A stretch of DNA of 64,000 nucleotides from Sipunculus nudus (taxonomy: Eukaryota > Annelida > Sipuncula > Golfingiida > Sipunculidae), in assembly GCA_026874595.1 (NCBI GenBank), contig CM049306.1:9234519-9298518 (forward strand), given 5' to 3'. The notes below the pieces were generated by a model. That model made no database searches. It was not told where the DNA came from and worked only from the letters and a program-made list of their open reading frames with translations. Positions 47,131-59,600 of this stretch are shown piece by piece. Both the position numbers and the translations under genes were made by a program. Position 1 is the stretch's first letter; each line of letters starts with the position of its first letter.

Positions 47131-49540
47131 TATGGATATTAGAGTATTAAAGGGCAAAGAAAACCTACTGGATATAACATTTCCTAACATTACCCATCTG
47201 ATATTAACCCTTTACTGTTTACAAGCCACTAAAGAGCACTCAAAAGAGCCACTAGAATGCCATGATATGTATAGATTCTTTCATGACAAAAATATTGCAT
47301 ATTATTTCTAAGTTTTTAATGATTTTCAATAATTCAGCAAACCCTCTTAGTGGGAACTGTTGAAAATTTGATAAGGATACAAAAAAAAGCTTGAAAAGAT
47401 ATGGCTGTTAGAGTTAATATAAATATGGTCAGAATTTGTCGGAAATCTTAAATAAATGTAAACAGTAAAGGGTTAAAGGACCTCACCTTTTCTTCTAGAT
47501 ATCAAACGATCTATGATAGCTTTAGCTCTTAGCAGACGGGTTAAGTGGGTTTACGTCAAATCATGGTTTATGGTTTCTTTTGGTATTAATGTACCTGAGA
47601 TCTTTGTACTGTAAACTTAGCACTTTTTATCTGACATAGATGCATCTTTTAAATTCATATTCCATTACATTGAAATATGAACATGGTAACCTACCACATC
47701 GTTTCCTTTTAACATTTATGAATACTAGTTATCAATGAGTTTGACACAGTGGATGTTTTAAATGGGTGTGAATGTATCAAATAAGCCACATTACAGAATA
47801 CAGACATTACAGTCCTCAGGCGACCTACATGGAGTATAAAACCTCAACACGTGGAAAAATCATGTGAAGTCAATCAGACTAGATGGAAAATCCACGGTCC
47901 TATATGATAAATAGTTATGAAATGAGCTGGTAGGGACTGAATGTCAAATATTGTTGTTCATGATATAAATATCACTTGTGCTAGGATTCTCCAGGAAACC
48001 CCCTCCCCTAAAAAGTCAGCAAAGAATGGAGTATTATAATATTCAAGAAACCAAACAAAGTACACTGAGGCATATATAGGGTATACACATTTTGCGTGAC
48101 AATGTTTTTTTTTCTTCCAATAAACAACATGTGTGTGACATCATCCTTGCCGGATAATAGCGACTGTATATATTAGCCACATGACAAAAAAAAATGTTTT
48201 TAGTTGTCAGCTGATGGAAGTCTTGGGTATGATCCCGAAAACATTTCGGTATATGTCATTGAAGGCTCTTGCACGCGATAATGCATCTAAAAGCTATCAA
48301 TGTGGAAAACAGGCTCAGGCAAATAGATTCCTACAGTATTATAATGTTTGTCTTGAGCTTTGTTGATTGTTATCAAGTTGATTGGAAACTGATGATGCTT
48401 TTAGATAAACCGCATGTCAACATATTTAGGTTCATGTCCGGGGCAAAGAAATAACTTTTTAACCATGGTTCGTTGCTTTGTCTTAAATTGACACAAAAAG
48501 GTATATCCGATTTTTCAGAAAATTTGCAGAGGGTAAGCGTAAAATTGTATGAACAATCCATCAAATTTTGGAAGTAACCAGAAAAAAAAACCATATTTTT
48601 TTTTCATATATACCATTATGACAAAAGAAGAATTCCTTTGTCCCTATGTAGAAACCACTCATACGTATGCATTTTTCCTGCCACCCTCGCCAGGTGAAAC
48701 CTGTTCACTAGAGCGTGACAGTGTTTATACATGAAAAGTGTACATTTGAACACATGACTGATAGGGTGATTCTGGTGGAGGTTTATAGGCTCCGACTGCA
48801 GAATCTAGTTTGATAATAGAATCCCTGTCAGCTTAAAGATGTACTGAATACATTTTCATGTTGTATAGCCACCACCCCCTCCCCACCCCCACCCCCCCGG
48901 AAATGTGTTTCAGTTGTGGGCCTTCTTTTTGAATAACCTTTTTTTTAACAAACAACCCATAAATTTGCCGAACTGTGAAGGCCATGGTTATCATGAGAAG
49001 ATATATAACAACATACCTGTAAACCCATTAAAATTATGTCAAACGGTGGTGTGCAACAGGTCTCGATTGTCATTTGGTCTTTGTTTGGCGTTTGGATTAA
49101 AAACCACTTCTTCCTTTTGAGATAGAAAAAAAAATCCTTTAGAGGTGTTATATTGGATACGGTGGGGGGGGGGGGGGGGGGGATCAAGGGGATTATAGTT
49201 GTGCCTCAAGACCTCGGGCTCGGGCAGAACATGCTTTCTGGCCATGGTCTTTACGGGCCAGTTAGCTCCAAATGTAGGAAAATCCCCGGTGCGCCTCCTG
49301 AAAAAGTGTGACATGCGTGGAGGGCCTCAAAGCACAAAAGAATAGGGGCACCTGTATGGGTGATATTAATTATCAACTTAATACGAAATAATCCCGCAAA
49401 ATAAAATAAACTTGTACTAGAAGAGCATATCGCCGGAACGTGTGCCGAGTTTCGAAGGCCAAATCAGAAGGCAAGCAGGTAAACCTTTGTCTAGAAAAAA
49501 ATCCAACTGTGTATTAATTATAAAGATGATGATAGGAACA
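47130..49540. other. Intergenic, no gene recognised
   Basis: AT-rich, with a C-rich run near 48871-48899 and a G run at 49164-49182. No exon is supported. Confidence 0.4.
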
Positions 49541-49549
49541 TACCATTTA

Positions 49550-49800
49550 TTGGATCTGGGTTTGGCTGTACCACACTGCCACTGTAAAATAACTAGAAAT
49601 CTGAATTCTAATGAATGCAAACCTTCATTTATTCGGTCCAGGTTCCAAGGTTCATTCGTGCATAAGTGTCTAAAGATTTGTAACCGTGTGCCGCATCCAC
49701 ACCCAAATCTAATCGCTTCTTCACCGGCATATTCCCGGGAAAAAATCATGAGATTCTGTTGTTGATTGCGTGAGTTATGCGAGTTGCGAACAAACACACA
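49550..49800 (+). mobile_element. RTE-like LINE 3' tail fragment, copy 1
   Basis: Shares with three other copies the words TTCCAAGGTTCATTCGTGC, ACACCCAAATCTAATCG, TTCCCGGGAA, GAGATTC and an AACAAACACAC end. This layout is typical of 3' ends of RTE-clade LINEs or SINEs that use them. No reverse transcriptase is present. Confidence 0.5.
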
Positions 49801-50470
49801 AGCTTATATAAACATTGTCTCGGCCCAAGACATGTGATTCCGATCCGCTCTGCTCTCCGTCAACAACGTCTTGGGAACGACTCTTAGGAAAACGCCTCGT
49901 AAGGTTCCAAATAGGAGACCCCTTTGGAATCGTATAATTGATATTTCAAGCGGTGTCAACATAAAATAATTACCTTTTTGTTGTCTTTGGATGTTTTATT
50001 AAACATCTGTAAAGTATTGGCACCAAAATAATGCTCAATAGCCCTACTTATCCATAATTTTGCCAAGAGCTGATGTGTTTACATAGAGAACATGCCGCCA
50101 TGATTACATTAAATGACCCACAGTCCTTTGCAACGGGATTTAGACTGGGAACCCGCTCTGATCTTATCGCTGTTTGAACTAGAAAAAGCGGGCGATAATA
50201 GATCTCGGTGGCGATCAACGTCCGCTCATTACAAATTCCTGTATATTGTTATGTTTAAATCACGGCGGGCTTATAAGGATCGTTAGGGATAATATTTCAT
50301 TAATATATTAAGGTAAGAACGTGGTAAAGTTGCCAGAAAGACCCATTTACTACCAAAGAGACTAACGGATACATTTTGGTGTGTATATTTAGTAGTTTTA
50401 AGAGTTTTTTGGTGCCTTCTACCAGTGTCTACCATTTCACCATTACAAGGCCTAACTGTACAGGCCATTC

Positions 50471-50499
50471 CCACAACTGTGATCGTATCACAGTTGTGG
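50471..50499. repeat. Perfect 13-bp hairpin
   Basis: CCACAACTGTGAT, a three-base loop, then its exact inverse. A short RTE-like end (CGCATATCCTCATGGCGGAGG) follows at 50534-50554, so this may sit near a degraded element. Confidence 0.7.
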
Positions 50500-50865
50500 A
50501 TCCGTAACAAATATAAACACGACCAGGTATGAACGCATATCCTCATGGCGGAGGCAAATATACATTTTTAAGCCTTGTTCAGATATCATCCAAGTGGCAT
50601 ACAGCCACGTACTCTTTCTTGGTCTTGCAAAACACATTAGTTCTGATTCCGTTATGAACTACAACTATTATTCCAGTATGATTGTCAGGGTACAATCAGA
50701 CGGCGTTTGTCAGGAAAGTGAAATAAAATAAACAGATCTTCTCTGGAGCTAACTTATGCCAGTGCTGAACTCTAGTGACAACTATGGACATTATTTAGCT
50801 CTTCAGGTAAATGGATTAAGACTATAGCTTCAAAAAGGTTTTAAGAATTGGTTTTCTTGTATTTA

Positions 50866-51216
50866 CATAATTTGCGGTAGTATGATGTACTCCGCTCGGC
50901 TACATGACCATAAACTCAGTCTTGCATTATTTAGATGTCGTCCGCTATAGTTCAGCCATGACTGATTCGGCTGAATGCATGCCTTAATGTTCAGCTGTGT
51001 AAAAAGACCGTCCTCTGGATCGGTGACTGTGAGAGTGGCATACAGTTGGTTATCAATAATATACAAGTTTATATGTACATGATGGTTAACAACAGGGTCA
51101 GTGACTCGAACATTATGAAGTGTGAAGCGTGGGCGACACATTGGGGATATCAACAGAGATGTTTCACTAACTGTTATGCAAGTGGCCAAATGGAGAGATT
51201 GATACTCGACCCGTGT
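50866..51216 (-). other. Open frame of about 117 codons, unrecognised
   Basis: This stretch has a non-repetitive translation with ordinary composition, for example a CRPRFTLHNVRVTDP segment and LTVTDPEDGLFTQLNIKACIQ-like beta-strand pattern. It has no ATG at its left boundary, and I could not find partner exons with matching phase. It could be a lone exon, a retrotransposed fragment or chance. No function is proposed. Confidence 0.25.
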
Positions 51217-51346
51217 CAATTTTGATCAGAAATGAAGGACTCAGTGTGCACACCCAATGCTATGTTTGCGCCTTCTCTTGAGAGAACGATGTCCAGGACA
51301 CGGCCTTGTTTAATGAGTGGGTTCCGTCACATGCTGGGACTGAGAT

Positions 51347-51576
51347 AGAATATCTTTAAAGCGTGCAACGTCTGTCAACAATTAAAGTTCAAACAACCGA
51401 CAATCATTATTTTCCCCATATTTCTGTTTACAAAGCTCGCAAACTCTGCAGCTCACAACACAGAATATCTATAAAGCGTGCAACGTCTGTCAACAATTAA
51501 AGTTCAAACAACCGACAATCATTATTTTCCCCATATTTCTGTTTACAAAGCTCGCAAACTCTGCAGCTCACAACAC
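51347..51576. repeat. Recent 115-bp direct tandem duplication
   Basis: 51347-51461 and 51462-51576 are nearly identical; one visible difference is CTTTAAAG against CTATAAAG near the start. Confidence 0.93.
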
Positions 51577-51654
51577 TTTCATTTATGATCACACAAACCA
51601 TGTAGTCACTTGTGAACGTTACCTCCGAAAACGTTTTGAGTTATGGACTTCCGC

Positions 51655-52030
51655 CTTGGCAGAATGGGTGGTCCTACCCCACATCCTTTTCTCGTCTCCC
51701 TATGCAAATCCCATTTGGAACTAAAAATCTGCATTCTAAGGAATGCACGCCTCCACCATGTGTTTGCATTCACTTATTCGGCCCATATTCCCAGGTTCAT
51801 AAGTGCATAAATGACCGTACATTTGTGAAAATTTCTTGATGACAATCCTTGATTCGGAGCATGGGCCTGATCCAAATCAAAATCTTATCGTTTCTTCCTT
51901 GGCCGATTCCCGACATTCCTGAAATATTTATGAGATTCCGTTGAGTTATGCTTTGAACAACAACACAAAAACGCATACAAACACACACACACACACACAC
52001 ACACGAACGTTATTTAACGAATACCCACCT
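51655..52030 (+). mobile_element. RTE-like LINE 3' tail fragment, copy 2
   Basis: Longer copy of the same family with TTCGGCCCATATTCCCAGG, CATTTGTGAAAATTTCTTG, a GATTCCGTTGAGTTATG block and a (CA)n tail at 51979-52002, followed by an ACCTGGTGGAGAC end. Confidence 0.55.
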
Positions 52031-52334
52031 GGTGGAGACATTTATATTACCTGCATTTGAAGCATCCTCCCTAAAATACCTAAACTGTTATCCATCACAT
52101 GAAGCCTACTGACTATATAAACCTGCCTTGTTACACACAATGTCGGCTTTTATCAGACCCATAGCCAGGAAATGGTACGTTTGTGACCAAGTGATATCAG
52201 TTTGTGAAACCACACTCTCTCAGTACCCAAACCTTTTTTTTTTTTCTTAAAGTGATGTTGTTGTATGCACTGTCCCTATCTTGGCCACTCTAAGGTTGTA
52301 AACATTTGTCCTGAGTGGTCATGTTCCCTTTAAT

Positions 52335-52640
52335 TGACTCCGCCAGGAGGGGTAAGTTCATTTCCGTTCATGTGTGTGTGCGTGAGTGCGTGTGTTGTGT
52401 TTGTTCACATGATGCCCATAATAGGAGTCTCATGAAATTTTCAGGGCACCTCGGGAATGGGACAAGGAAGTAACGATTAGATGTTGGTGTGGATCCACCT
52501 CATGAACAGGGTCCTGGGAGGACTTCCAGGAATATTCACAAATGTACATTTACTTATGCACGAATGAACGTAGGAATAGAGGCCGAATAGGTAAATGCAA
52601 ACACAGGTTGGGGCAACTTCTGCACGAAATTACCAAGGAT
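52335..52640 (-). mobile_element. RTE-like LINE 3' tail fragment, copy 3
   Basis: Minus-strand copy: it begins with GCCAGGAGGGGTAAG (the complement of the family end), then a TG-rich tract, TCTCATGAAATTTTC, and GGAATATTCACAAATGTAC. Confidence 0.55.
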
Positions 52641-53643
52641 TATGGGCCATATAAGACAATTTAAACGCGTTTTGCGGAAGCCTGCATTTCTGAAAATACA
52701 TATGTTTGTTGTCTTTGTTTATGTCAGCTTTGGCCCATCTGGGAGTAGCACCTTATTGTAGGTGTCTCAGACAAAGGCACAGGATTTCTTTAGACTAGGC
52801 AATGACTTTGTAATGTTCATTTATTGGACATTGTATTTTGCTGTGTTTTCAGACCTATGTTCTTTTGAAAAGATTATTTTACACCTAGCCTGCATTTCCT
52901 ATGTTTATCTTGATTTTAAGAAGAAATGTAACTGGAATATTAATGTGGCGGTTTGAAAGTGTCAGAAGACCGTAGCAACATATATATTCTGATGACAATT
53001 ACTGCATTTGACAAATATTCCCTCGGAAGCACAGTTCTATCAGGAAGAATTCATATATTCACATCAAATGGAAGTATGGCCTGGCCTTTAGCACAGCTTT
53101 TACTTTGATATCTACATCATGTCCATTAGGGAGCAGGATATTATCCTTTTCAATAATGGCATTGCAGTCACTTGCACAAACTAACACTACTAACCTATCA
53201 TTAGACAGATACGCTGCAAAGAAATCGATATACCGGCGTGAAGACCCATATTGTAATCATTAATCTTTGGAGGAAATACAGGTCACACACAGAAAATCTC
53301 CATTCGAACCAGACAACCAGGAAAAACAAATCCTCTGCATATGATTTTACCTTGAAGGTCGCATAATTTTACCGATTGTTTTTACAATACGGGTTTTTCT
53401 AGATACATCAGTGAAAGCTTAAAAAAGCGAAGAATTGGTTTTGGAGAGGATTTTGTTTTCTTTGGTGGAAGGATCCAACAGCGCTGTTAGTGGAAGATAT
53501 GATTGAGGTGAAACAGGGGGAATTTTAAAATCGAACCATCTCGCGGAATTCTACAGTTCTGTTTGGATGCAAGGTTTTTTTCTTTCTTTACATAAAAAAG
53601 TTAGGGTTTAGCACTGTGTCTCTGAATTTGTTTGTTCTCAGCT

Positions 53644-56600
53644 ATGTCCTTTCCGTTGGTGATCTGGATGGTGTCCTTGACCCTCGTGACCTCTGCCACT
53701 CGGTACAGACGTCTGCAGGGCACATCTTTCCTCGCCTCTACAATACTGGGTGAGGTGTCAGCTGATTCGGGCATTGGAAACTGCGCTGTCCAGTGTGTGG
53801 CCACACAAGGATGTCACTCCGTACAAATAAAGACGTCAGAAAATGTCTGTCACCTTATGGAAGATAGAATCGTCAGCTCTGCTCTTATGTCCAGTCACAA
53901 CGAAATCTTACTGGTCGAGATACAGGACGGCAATATTGAAGGTACCACGCTTAATTATTTGTTTTGTTCTAGTACATCCAGATATTATCACCTGGACAGC
54001 TGAGTGGTAAAACGCTCGGCCTTCTCCGCTGGAGACCCGGTTTCGATTCCCGGTGTGGCTATGAGAACGGGTTGTAGTGGCCCGTCCAAGGTCGGTGGTT
54101 TTCTCCGGGTCCTCCGGTTTCCTCTACCCTCACCGACTACCTAGCGCCAACATCCGTGCCATGGACAGTGCCTCGTATTAGTTATTATAACTAGTTGTAC
54201 AATCCATTATTTTTGATAAATAAATAAAGTTTATATTTATATCACTTAGGATTAGCACCTTCGTGTTTTCTCTATATGTCCTAATCACTGACGTAAATTA
54301 AATCCCCATTACTTCATGACATAAGTCATATAGTATTTTTTTAGTTTTTTTTTTTTTTAATTTTTTATCACACACATCGGGGTAACCAATACATATATTT
54401 TTCATGCAGACCATGGATAATAGTATATTATGATAAAGAAAGGAACAACACAGGAGAATATTTTTTATTTGTCATTTTCGTATGTATGAACATTATATAA
54501 AAACTAGAAATATGCATCTCACGAATGCGGGCCTCCGGCATATGGGCGGTTCTTAATGTGGCATACTCCGCAACCCGTGTTTTTTCACTACCTATTAGCA
54601 CATATTTCTAGGTTCATTGGTGCATTTGTTCCCCAACAAAGTTTGCATTCATTTATTCTGCCCATATTTTCATGTTCAATCGGGCATGTGTGACTGCGCA
54701 TTTGTGAATATTCTTGAAAGTCCTGCCTGGATCCGGATCATGAACCAAAGCCACACCAAAATCTAATCGAGACTTCGTTGGTCCATTCCCGAGGTTCCCA
54801 GACAATTTCATTGGATTCCGTTCATGATTGCGTGAGTTATGTTGTGAACAAACACGCGAACCCGCACATGCGAACGGGGAAGAACGCATACCCTCCTGGG
54901 GGTGTTAACTAAGGTGCTTGAAATATAAAGAATATGCCATACTATAAATCCTCTCCGGGCGGTAAGTCACATTTTAAGAAAAGAGTGTTTTCGCTTTACT
55001 TACCACAATGAATGTCTCGTTAATCATGTATGTATAAGGCAGTAATTTCTGTACTTAAATTCCACGTCATTTCATTTAGAGCCACCCTGGTCAGTTTTAT
55101 CATTTAATGGAAAAAAATTAACTAAACATAACAAAAATAAGATATGAAAAAAGGAATTCATTCCCAAGTTGTTGTGTAACTGATTTACAAAATGTTTATA
55201 AAATACTGAAGGAGCTACTTGTGTCTTAATACTTGTCTCGATCAATCATTTTTTGAGATTTGTGATCAGACCGTGAGTTTGTCAAAGTAATCCAAGGGTA
55301 TGTCAGATTTGCGACTTCCGCGATCTACTTTTCATTGAAGTGTTAATTAACTGAGGTATATATTGCTGCTTATTATTTATATAATATTTGTTTGGATTGA
55401 GCCGAGGCTGCTATTGATAAAGTAACGCACTAACCATTTATGGAACGGATTGTATTAGTTTTTATCGAAGTATGATACTGTAAAAGTTTAATGTACGTGT
55501 GATCGAACAGTTTCACAATGAATGCCATATGAATAACGAGAGGCGAAATCGACATGAATCATTTTGTTTGTCCTATTGTGATGAATGGATAAATAAATAG
55601 GGATACAGCCGTGTGAACCAACAACACAATGTCTAGCAGGTTAAGAGGTGGAGAGACAGTAGATACTTTATCCACAACAAAAGTGAACACCTTTTTAAGG
55701 TCGGGTAAATTAGTGAAATGCCCCGGTTCAAATTGAAGCAAAATCTTACTTTTCGATAACAAATTAAAGTTTAGGGTCCACTTGACGTCTCTAGTCCGTG
55801 TGCAATTCCGGTGGCAAAAATAAAAAGAGTGAACGATTAAATCGTATGAATTGATGGCCCAGGTAAAATGTACTTATTAGATCCTAATTGCTTTTGAGTA
55901 ATATTTTGTTTTGACATTTGTGAGCCCACGGTCACTAGGGGGCGCCGGAGCCTTTAGTGGAATAGATATCCGAAAATTTTGGCCTAAACATTCAAATGGT
56001 GGTACAAGAATCAAACCTTGTATACATTATATCATATAGCCTCCTTTTCAATACACACTTGAATTTCCAAGATTGCGGTCATTTTTTTTTTATTTATAGA
56101 TGTGGACTCAATGCTATTAATTGAGAAAGTATTATTATTTTGATAATCCGGGTTTCTTATTTCAGGTGTGCCTCAGGTCATTTTATACCCTTGAATGCAT
56201 TTTTTTCTGTCTCATAGGGAAATAAAATTATCACCTTTAAAAAAGTCATTTTCCTTTGTAGTTGAAACACACACAAATGAAAATATAACGTCTATGAAAA
56301 TATAAAATGATAACTCGTGTAGATATATGACCCCATTTAGACTATTCATAATTATAAACCGAAGGGTAAAGTTGTCATATAAAATTAAAGGCATGACAAC
56401 AGTTTTCAAGAGCTTTGGCCACAACAAGTTTTATATTTTTTTTAATACGGGAAGACAGCACTTGCTCCATGTAGAGTGCAATTTGAATGTTGGAAATGAT
56501 TGATTTTTATGATCTTACATAGCTTCATTTGATAATTAGGTATATTTTACCTAATATTGGTATAAGGAAAATGATTCATTGATAAAATATAAAGCTACAC

Positions 56601-59600
56601 TTACATTGATCAGGCTTTGTTGTCTCAATGACAGCTTGACAAGGATTATCCTGATGAAGTTTTTTTAGGTGCAAGAGGGAAACATCAGTTAGATCTTCCA
56701 GATACTGTTTTTTTTTTAATTTTCCTATAATTACTTTACGAGTGTAACCACTAGGATTATTCTTGGTTTGCAGGTTCCTTTAAATGGCTTTTAGGTATTA
56801 GGGTTTACATGTACATCTGCATGTAAAATAAAGTTATCAGAATGCTGGTTTCTTGAATATAAAGGGTTGGTATTTAAAAGTTTTCCTTTCCTTCATTCAA
56901 GTTCGGAGCATATAGTTATCACAAATCGAGTGCCTCGTGCACGTATCAGGGTTGTGTCAAAAAAGAAACTGGATGTCGAGGCTGTCATGCACTCTGAAAT
57001 AGTTTCCTTTGCCAAACCTAATGCCACTGCAATACTACAGCCGGGGATCTAAGAATCATTGTCCATTCCGGCTGAAGCTGTCTTTAGATCAAAACCTTTC
57101 ATTGGTACCAAAATGTATAATAAAAATTACCAGTTGCCCTCTTTTTTTCACTCTAATATAAGAATACCAGCAGTGTACGGCCAGAGAGTCAGAGAGGTTT
57201 TGTGATTTGACATGTCGGGTAAGCAGAGTCTGACAGTGCTCCTCGCTTTATGTTAGATGAAGTGGAAAGAACTTGCATGAGGCAACTTCTATTGTGATGC
57301 ATTTTTTTATTCGCTTTATAGATAGTGTTAACAATAAAAACCATGTATTCCAAAAAATCTTATAATAGGTTTACTTGTTTAATGTTAAATGAATATATAA
57401 GGCTGGATCTTTCATATAACTTTAGCTGATCATATCATATAAACCCCTGTGGATGGGATAATGAATATGAGTAAACTTTATAAAACATTTTATTTGGATG
57501 ATTTTAACTTATCATTTGATTATTAATACCATGTTCTGTATTACGACTTCCAGACAGAGTGTTTCTGCTTCACGCCACTTCCGGACTCGGCAAGAGCGTC
57601 GCTGACTTCTGGGTCGATACAACATTCACAGGCGGTGGGTGGAACGGTGACGTCACCAACCCGGAACTTCCTGCGGCCCAGTATTTCAAGAGTAGCCTGG
57701 TAGAACAATGGGAAACGCTCAACCATAAAAAGGTTATACTTTAGATATCCTTAACCCACAACATATAAATCAGTTTATGATTGAAAAAAAAAAACGTTAC
57801 GCGATTTTTCACCATTTTGCGGGAGTGCAGCTCCTTATTTGGTGATGGGGTCGAAATAAATACTGTGCTGGACTTATAATAGAGGGACCTAATAAATTTA
57901 AGAATGAATCGATTCGAGATGTTAATGCTCTGTATCCGTGCTTCATCTAAAATATTCACATGAACGAGTAACCTGTTTGGACACATGTTCGTGTGTTCTA
58001 AGCAATACCTGCGCGTACACGGGGTAATTAACCCTATTCTTATTTGAAAACGAAATTGTTATCCTTCTGCAGAACTCCTTTTTTCTATGCGGTCGTTGTT
58101 GAACCAAAACGGCTTGATTTGAGATATTAAAAGAATGTTTATTTATTTTATACTTGTTTCAATATGTACCATACGCATCCAGTTTTCAGGTGGTCAAAAC
58201 AAAGTCTTACGTCTGCATTATTTTCCAGGACAAATCTTTTGTGACCATAGACAGGGTATTTTACGATATAATCCGATCTCACATACATCCGCATGCCTTC
58301 CGTTGGTGTAGTTTATACCATTTCCTTTTCCAGGTGGAGTTATTGTTTTTCCGCCAGAACGTGACTGTTGTTCGCCTGGTGTTCAGTGCTGTGGGTACCA
58401 GTAAAGTATCCTGGTTCTCCTACGACCGCCTCTTGGAGAGTTCGTTTGGTGACCTGCCTAGTCTTGTTCAGTCGTCTTGCGGACCAGAATGTTTTGCGTC
58501 CATACAGGGTCCACCCGCAAATGTCTCACTGGGAGGGTATATCTGACATATTTATCCATCTAAGAAAGTCTAGTTTATCTGAACGTCTAGGGAACCAAGT
58601 AATTTTTTATTTCACAAAATATTGGGTATACAGATTTTACCGTTTTAGTGTTATTATTTATATAATATTAACCTATATAGCAAACACCTGGTTTGATATG
58701 TGTTAGAATACAGATCCAGGTATATTTTAGACAAAAAAAAGGGAAACCGAAAAGGAAATATGTGTAAACAAGTTACAAAGTTACAAAACTCTTAAATTTT
58801 ACACGTCATATACCGATTAACGTTACATGTCGTGTAAAAGACAAAAAAATTAAGAAAAATGTAATCGAAAAGAGAATATCGTCAAATAAAAGTGAATTCA
58901 GGATGCAGGGCCATAACACACATATACTTCGTAAAAGTTCCATTTTTTAAATCCTTTCATAAAATATTTTAGCAAAGAATATTGCCAAAGCACCATAAAC
59001 TAAAATATCAAAATATTTCAAAATCTATTATTGTTTGAAAAATTCCTTGATAAATTGCCTGATGATGATTAAGAATACACATGAACATCAAACAAGTATG
59101 GATTACACAGCTAGACCCAGCTCTTCCAGAGATTCCCCTTGCATCCATCTCATTTAAAGTCAAACAGATATAAAACAAAATGAAACAGAGTAGGGCAGAC
59201 TGACGCGGCTGATTGATATAAATAACTAGTTTTTTTAAACAGTGAGCAAAGGAAGTTCTACCTGAGCTACAACTGGGCAGGATGTGCTGGTGATAATGGT
59301 TGGATGCTAGTGATGGAGTCTGGACCTCCGTCCGATGCATGTTCTTACGCAAACACCTGGGCGACCAGCGCACCAGCATTTGCTTACGCCACTTCCGGTA
59401 GAGTGTCCAAGTTTGCTGTACCAGGCAAGTATATACCACATATCCCCTATTAATATGCAATCTTCACAAAGTGCCACTTTTTCTAACAATATTTTGCTTT
59501 CCTACTTGTAAAAAAATATGTGCAACATGATATAAACCCATATAAACAATCATATCGTGGTACTGATTAGAATCTCACGGTTTGTTTGTGTTATCGGTGT

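Noticed and set aside
42996-47150. Long open frames on both strands of the 30-bp array as protein genes
   Set aside because: A stop-free unit whose length is a multiple of three opens frames by itself; no signal peptide, unique flanking exon or splice context was found.
54003-54075. Functional tRNA gene
   Set aside because: A- and B-box-like sequences are present but it continues into a SINE body and AT-rich tail, and the acceptor stem does not pair.
59008-59460. A 150-codon minus-strand frame
   Set aside because: It is antisense to exon 4 of the PAN-like gene, whose plus-strand frame, splice sites and phases fit.
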